9,579 nucleotides of DNA, taken from Candidatus Aminicenantes bacterium UBA2190 (GTDB taxonomy: Bacteria; Acidobacteriota; Aminicenantia; UBA2199). Numbering within the stretch: the first letter of the stretch is position 1; every line of letters begins with the position of its first letter. Below the pieces are notes generated by a model. That model had not been told where the DNA came from. It worked only from the letters and a program-made list of their open reading frames with translations, and searched no databases. Below are positions 5,936 to 9,579 of the stretch, one piece after another. Location of the stretch: the NCBI GenBank assembly GCA_002335385.1, contig DCVK01000018.1:1-9579 (forward strand), written 5' to 3'. The position numbers and the translations under genes are program-made.

Positions 5936-7444
5936 ATGACTAAAAAAAGCACGCGGGCCGCGATGGTCCTGACCGCCTTGCTGGCATTCTGCCTGGGAGG
6001 CAGTTCCCTGGCCGGGCAGAGCATGGACAAAATGAAGGCCCAGATCCATGAAAAAACCCTGAAGAACGGCATGAAGTTCATCGTCATGTCGCAGCCTGAG
6101 GCGCCGGTGGCCTCGTTCCATATTTACGCTGACGTGGGCAGCGCCCAGGAGAGCTACGGCATCACCGGCATCTCCCACATCCTGGAGCACATGGCCTTCA
6201 AGGGCACGACCACCGTCGGTACCAGGGATTTCGCCGCCGAGGCCAGGGTCCTGGACGAGCTGGACCTGGTGGCTGAGAACCTGAGCCGTGAAGAGGCGCA
6301 GATCAGCCCCGACGACAAGAAGATCGGCGAGCTGAAAGCCAGGTTCGCGGAACTGCAGAAGCAGGCCAAGGAATATGTCATCAACAACGAGTATTTCGAC
6401 CTGGTCATGCAGCAGGGGGACACCGGCGTCAACGCCTATACCAGCTATGATGCCACCCAGTATATCAACAGCCTGCCGGCCAACAAGCTGGAGTTCTGGA
6501 TGGCCATCACATCCGATCGCTTCCTGAACCCGGTCTTCCGCGAGTTCTACAAGGAGCGCGAGGTGATCATGGAGGAGCGCCGCCTGGGCCTGGAGACCCA
6601 GCCCATCGGCAAGCTGCTCGAGGACTTCATGGCCGTGGCCTACAAGGCCCATCCCTACCACCACCACGTCATCGGCCACATGTCCGACATCCAGGGCATC
6701 CGCCACCAGGACGTGAAGGATTATTTCAAAAAATTCTATTCGCCCAGCAACCTGACCGCGGCCATCGTCGGCGACGTTGACGCCGCCGAGGTCTTCCGCC
6801 TGGCCGAACTGTATTTCGGGCGCATTACCAGCGGCCCGCGCCCCGAGCCGATCCGCACCCGCGAACCGGAGCAGTGGGGCGAGCGCCGGGCCACGGTCAC
6901 GGCCCAGTCGCAGCCGGTGCTGCTGGTGGGCTACCACAAGCCCGACGTGCGCCATGCCGACAACGGCGCCCTCGACGCCCTGGCCAACATCATCGGCCAG
7001 GGGCGTTCCTCGCGCCTGTGGGAGAGCCTGGTCAAGAAGGAGAAGGCCGCCACCCAGGTCGCCTGCTTCAACAATTTCCCCGGTGAAAAATACCCCAACC
7101 TGATCGCCTTCTTCTCCATGCCCAGCAAGGACAAGACCGCGGCCCAGTCGCTGGAGCTGATCGACAGGGAGATCGAACGGATCAAGAAGGAGCCGGTCAG
7201 CGCCCAGGAACTGGCCAAGTACAAGCGCATGACCAAGAAGGCCCTGATCGGCCAGATGAAGTCCAACGCGCGCCTGGCGGCCCTGTTGACCCGCTACGAC
7301 GTGGTGCAGGGCGACTGGAGGCTGGTCTTTGACGAGCTCGCCGCCATCGACCGGATCAGCGCCGCCGACGTTCAGCGCGTGGCCAACACCTACCTGGCCG
7401 CCGGCAACCGCACGGTCGGTGAGATCGTTCCCGAAAAGAAATAA
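5936..7444 (+). CDS. Secreted M16 family zinc metallopeptidase, catalytic subunit
   Basis: This is an insulinase/pitrilysin-like (M16B type) peptidase of 502 residues, predicted periplasmic. The N-terminus is a Sec signal peptide: basic MTKKSTR, hydrophobic 8-20, cleavage probably near SLAG|Q (24-28). LAFC is not a valid lipobox because Phe is at -1. The inverted zinc motif HILEH gives ligands His81 and His85 and the catalytic Glu84, within GITGISHILEHMAFKGT. The third zinc ligand is best assigned to Glu214 in KEREVIMEER, with Glu207 seven residues before it as in pitrilysin. Glu214 lies 129 residues after His85, against about 75-77 in classic members, because a charged helical insertion (about 104-158) precedes GVNAYTSYDATQY (164-176). 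The C-terminal M16 domain (from about 266) lacks the Arg/Tyr pair: Val366 and Thr373 stand at those positions. It therefore probably needs the protein encoded 14 bp downstream. The substrate is unknown; short periplasmic peptides are the usual targets. Confidence 0.93.
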   Translation: MTKKSTRAAMVLTALLAFCLGGSSLAGQSMDKMKAQIHEKTLKNGMKFIVMSQPEAPVASFHIYADVGSAQESYGITGISHILEHMAFKGTTTVGTRDFAAEARVLDELDLVAENLSREEAQISPDDKKIGELKARFAELQKQAKEYVINNEYFDLVMQQGDTGVNAYTSYDATQYINSLPANKLEFWMAITSDRFLNPVFREFYKEREVIMEERRLGLETQPIGKLLEDFMAVAYKAHPYHHHVIGHMSDIQGIRHQDVKDYFKKFYSPSNLTAAIVGDVDAAEVFRLAELYFGRITSGPRPEPIRTREPEQWGERRATVTAQSQPVLLVGYHKPDVRHADNGALDALANIIGQGRSSRLWESLVKKEKAATQVACFNNFPGEKYPNLIAFFSMPSKDKTAAQSLELIDREIERIKKEPVSAQELAKYKRMTKKALIGQMKSNARLAALLTRYDVVQGDWRLVFDELAAIDRISAADVQRVANTYLAAGNRTVGEIVPEKK

Positions 7445-7458
7445 AGGGAGGACGCATC

Positions 7459-9573
7459 ATGAAAAATAAAACCACTGCCTTTTTGGCCCTGGGCGTCATG
7501 CTCCTGGCCATGCTCGCCGCCCCGCTGGCGGCCCAGAAGAACCCCAAGGCCCCGTTCGACTTTCCCAAGCTCAATCCGCTGAAGATCCCGCCGGTCACGC
7601 AGTTGACCCTGAAGAACGGCATCCGCCTCTACCTGATCGAGGATCACCGCTTCCCGACCATCGACATGCGCGGCATGTTCTTCACGGCGTCGGCGTTCGA
7701 TCCCGCGGCCAAGGCCGGCCTGGCCGCCCTCACCGGCACGGTGCTGCGGACCGGCGGCACGGAGCGGCTGAGCGGCGACCAGATCGACCGCGAACTGGAG
7801 ACCATGGCCGCCGACATCGAGACCGTCATCGACAGCGAGAGCGGGTCGATCCACGTATCCATGCTCAGGGAGAACCTGGACCAGGTGCTGCCGCTCATGG
7901 CCGACATCCTGCGCCGGCCGGTGTTTGCCCAGGAGAAGATCGACCTGGCCAAGATCGATGCCCGCACCGGCATTTCGCGGCGCAATGACGACGTCGGCCA
8001 GATCGCCGAGCGCGAATTCTCCAAGCTGATCTATGGGGCCCAGAGCCCGTATGCCCGCCAGAACGAGTATGCCACCATCGACGCCATCACCCGCGACGAC
8101 ATGGTCGCCTTCTATAAGAGCTATTTCCACCCCGACAACATGCGCCTCGCCGTTTGGGGCGATTTCAACGGCGGGCAGATGGCCCGGAAGATCGAGGCCG
8201 CGCTCGGCGACTGGCCTGCGGCCGGCCTGAAGCTGCCGGCGCTCCCGGCGGTCGACTACGAATTCAAGCCCACGGTCAGCTACATCGAAAAAAGCGACGT
8301 CAACCAGAGCAACATCATGGTCGGCCATATCGGCGGCCTGCTGGACAATTCCGATTACGCGGCGCTCTCGGTCATGAACCGTATCCTCTCCTTCGACCGC
8401 ATGTTCAAGAGGATCCGCACCGACGAGGGGCTGGCCTATTCGGTCTGGGGCTACTACGGTGCCGGCTACAGGGTGCCGGGCGTGTTTTCCGCCGGCGCCC
8501 AGACCAAATCGGGATCCACGATCAAGGCCATCGGCATCATGCTGGACGAGATGAAGCGCATGCGCAGCGAGGAGGTCAGCGACGAGGAGCTGCAGCGGGC
8601 CAAGGACCAGTTCATGAATTCCTACGTTTTCCAGTTCGACAGCCGCGCCAAGATCATCCGTCGCATGCTCACCTACGCCTACTACGGCTATCCCCTCGAT
8701 TTTTCCGAGCAGCTGTTCAAGAGGATCGAGACCGTGACCCGGGCCGACATCCTGAACGCGGCGAAAAAGTACCTGCGCCCCGACCAGGTTCAGATCCTGG
8801 TGGTGGGCCGGCAGGCCGACTTCGACAAGCCGCTGGGTGAATTCGGCACGGTCAACACCATCGATATCGCCATCCCGGTCCCGGCGGGGGAGGCGGTACC
8901 GGAAGCAACGCCCGAGTCGCTGGCCAAGGGCAGGGAGTTTTTCGCCAAGGCCGTCGCCGCCGCCGGCGACCCGGAGAAGATCAAGGCCATCCGCAATGTG
9001 CGCATGGAAGGCGAGCTGACCCAGAGCACTCCCATGGGCGAGATGACCATGGCGGCCGAGATCGTTTCCGTCTATCCCGACAAGGTTCTGTTCGCCCTGG
9101 ACACCCCCGGCGGCAAGATGAACATGGTGATCAACGGCGCCAAGGCCGTGATCCAGATGCCGCAGGGTTCCATGCCCCTGCCCGAGGCGCAGAGAAAAAG
9201 CATCATGGAGAATTTTGGGCGTGACCTGTACTATGTCTGGCAGAACGCGGAGCGCTACCAGTTCCAGGCGCTCGGCGTGCAAGAATTCGCCGGCCGGGAG
9301 GCCTTCGGCCTCCTGGTCACCGCTCCCGGCGTCAGTTACCACCTTTTCCTCGACCCGCAGACCATGCTGCCCAGCGGCATGTCCTATCAGACCCTGACCC
9401 AGGAGGGCCCCGGGACGGTCGAGGAGCGCGTCTCCGACTACCGCGAGGTCGACGGGATCCGGATGCCGTTCAAGAGCGAGAGCTATGCCAAGGATAAAAG
9501 GGTGTCCGCCCAGACGGTCAAGATGATCCAGGTTAACGCCGAGGTCAGCGACGACCTCTTCAAGATCGAATAG
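7459..9573 (+). CDS. Non-catalytic M16 family partner fused to a LolA/LppX-like C-terminal domain
   Basis: The 704-residue secreted protein starts at ATG 7459, with AGGGAGG at 7445-7451 and only 14 bp after the upstream M16 stop, so the two are co-transcribed. Residues 1-25 form a signal peptide ending APLAA|QK. Two M16 domains follow (about 45-250 and 265-465). The zinc motif is lost: at the HXXEH position of AGLAALTGTVLRTGGT (86-101) there are Ala90, Gly93 and Thr94. The second domain keeps the pair Arg320...Tyr327 in RIRTDEGLAYSV, the substrate-holding motif of the non-catalytic subunit in two-subunit M16B peptidases such as the Sphingomonas SPH2681/SPH2682 pair. After a linker (about 470-505), residues 510-704 form a separate beta-rich domain: IRNVRMEGELTQ at the start, FLDPQTMLPSGMSYQT (630-645), YREVDGIRMPFK (661-672) and FKIE at the end. 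This pattern is typical of LolA/LppX-like lipoprotein-carrier folds. Known M16 proteins usually end near 450 residues, so the extension is real. Its ligand is unknown; it may tether the peptidase to the envelope or bind a lipid or lipoprotein. Confidence 0.92.
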   Translation: MKNKTTAFLALGVMLLAMLAAPLAAQKNPKAPFDFPKLNPLKIPPVTQLTLKNGIRLYLIEDHRFPTIDMRGMFFTASAFDPAAKAGLAALTGTVLRTGGTERLSGDQIDRELETMAADIETVIDSESGSIHVSMLRENLDQVLPLMADILRRPVFAQEKIDLAKIDARTGISRRNDDVGQIAEREFSKLIYGAQSPYARQNEYATIDAITRDDMVAFYKSYFHPDNMRLAVWGDFNGGQMARKIEAALGDWPAAGLKLPALPAVDYEFKPTVSYIEKSDVNQSNIMVGHIGGLLDNSDYAALSVMNRILSFDRMFKRIRTDEGLAYSVWGYYGAGYRVPGVFSAGAQTKSGSTIKAIGIMLDEMKRMRSEEVSDEELQRAKDQFMNSYVFQFDSRAKIIRRMLTYAYYGYPLDFSEQLFKRIETVTRADILNAAKKYLRPDQVQILVVGRQADFDKPLGEFGTVNTIDIAIPVPAGEAVPEATPESLAKGREFFAKAVAAAGDPEKIKAIRNVRMEGELTQSTPMGEMTMAAEIVSVYPDKVLFALDTPGGKMNMVINGAKAVIQMPQGSMPLPEAQRKSIMENFGRDLYYVWQNAERYQFQALGVQEFAGREAFGLLVTAPGVSYHLFLDPQTMLPSGMSYQTLTQEGPGTVEERVSDYREVDGIRMPFKSESYAKDKRVSAQTVKMIQVNAEVSDDLFKIE

Positions 9574-9579
9574 TCTCGC

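Noticed and set aside
7390..9342. 650-codon minus-strand open frame opposite the second M16 gene
   Set aside because: It is an antisense shadow rich in G, A, D and H with no domain; the plus-strand M16 protein has clear motifs throughout.

Overview
The window comes from a GC-rich, diderm-like bacterium. The coding DNA is strongly GC-biased at third positions, the gaps between genes are AT-rich, and two secreted M16 peptidase-family proteins suggest a periplasm. A Reg_prop sensor plus M16 pairs is a combination familiar from Acidobacteriota, Aminicenantota and similar lineages. That placement is inference from gene style only; no rRNA is present. I see no tRNA, rRNA, CRISPR array, transposase or phage gene.

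Layout, left to right. Positions 2024 down to 1 (minus strand) hold the 5' two thirds or so of a large two-component-regulator-propeller sensor. It is open at the left edge and contains 14 WxGT-type blades. A 262-bp AT-rich divergent spacer follows, with a strong extended -10 promoter for enolase (eno, 2287-3570, plus). Between eno and the next gene lie two neighbouring 88-bp elements with 8-bp-periodic ends (3586-3673 and 3685-3772). The second runs into the 5' end of a 12-helix MFS transporter (3697-4962). A free-standing PheRS-type B3/B4 tRNA-editing-like protein (5078-5800) has its own promoter-like sequence. The window ends with a two-gene operon of secreted M16 family proteins: a zinc-binding catalytic subunit (5936-7444) and, 14 bp on, a non-catalytic partner fused to a LolA/LppX-like C-terminal domain (7459-9573).

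How the genes work together. The M16 pair is the one clear functional unit. The first protein keeps HXXEH but lacks the Arg/Tyr substrate-binding pair; the second lacks every zinc ligand but keeps Arg/Tyr. This is the signature of an obligate heterodimeric peptidase. Enolase (glycolysis), the MFS pump and the B3/B4 protein look like independent neighbours. A 15-bp quasi-palindrome, TTCAA(A/G)TAATTGAAT, occurs upstream of both eno and the M16 operon with one mismatch and may be a shared regulatory site.

Most unusual signals: the paired 88-bp period-8 elements and their invasion of the MFS N-terminus, the shared quasi-palindrome, and the M16/LolA-like fusion with complementary active-site halves. 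I did not find a clearly new multi-gene system.
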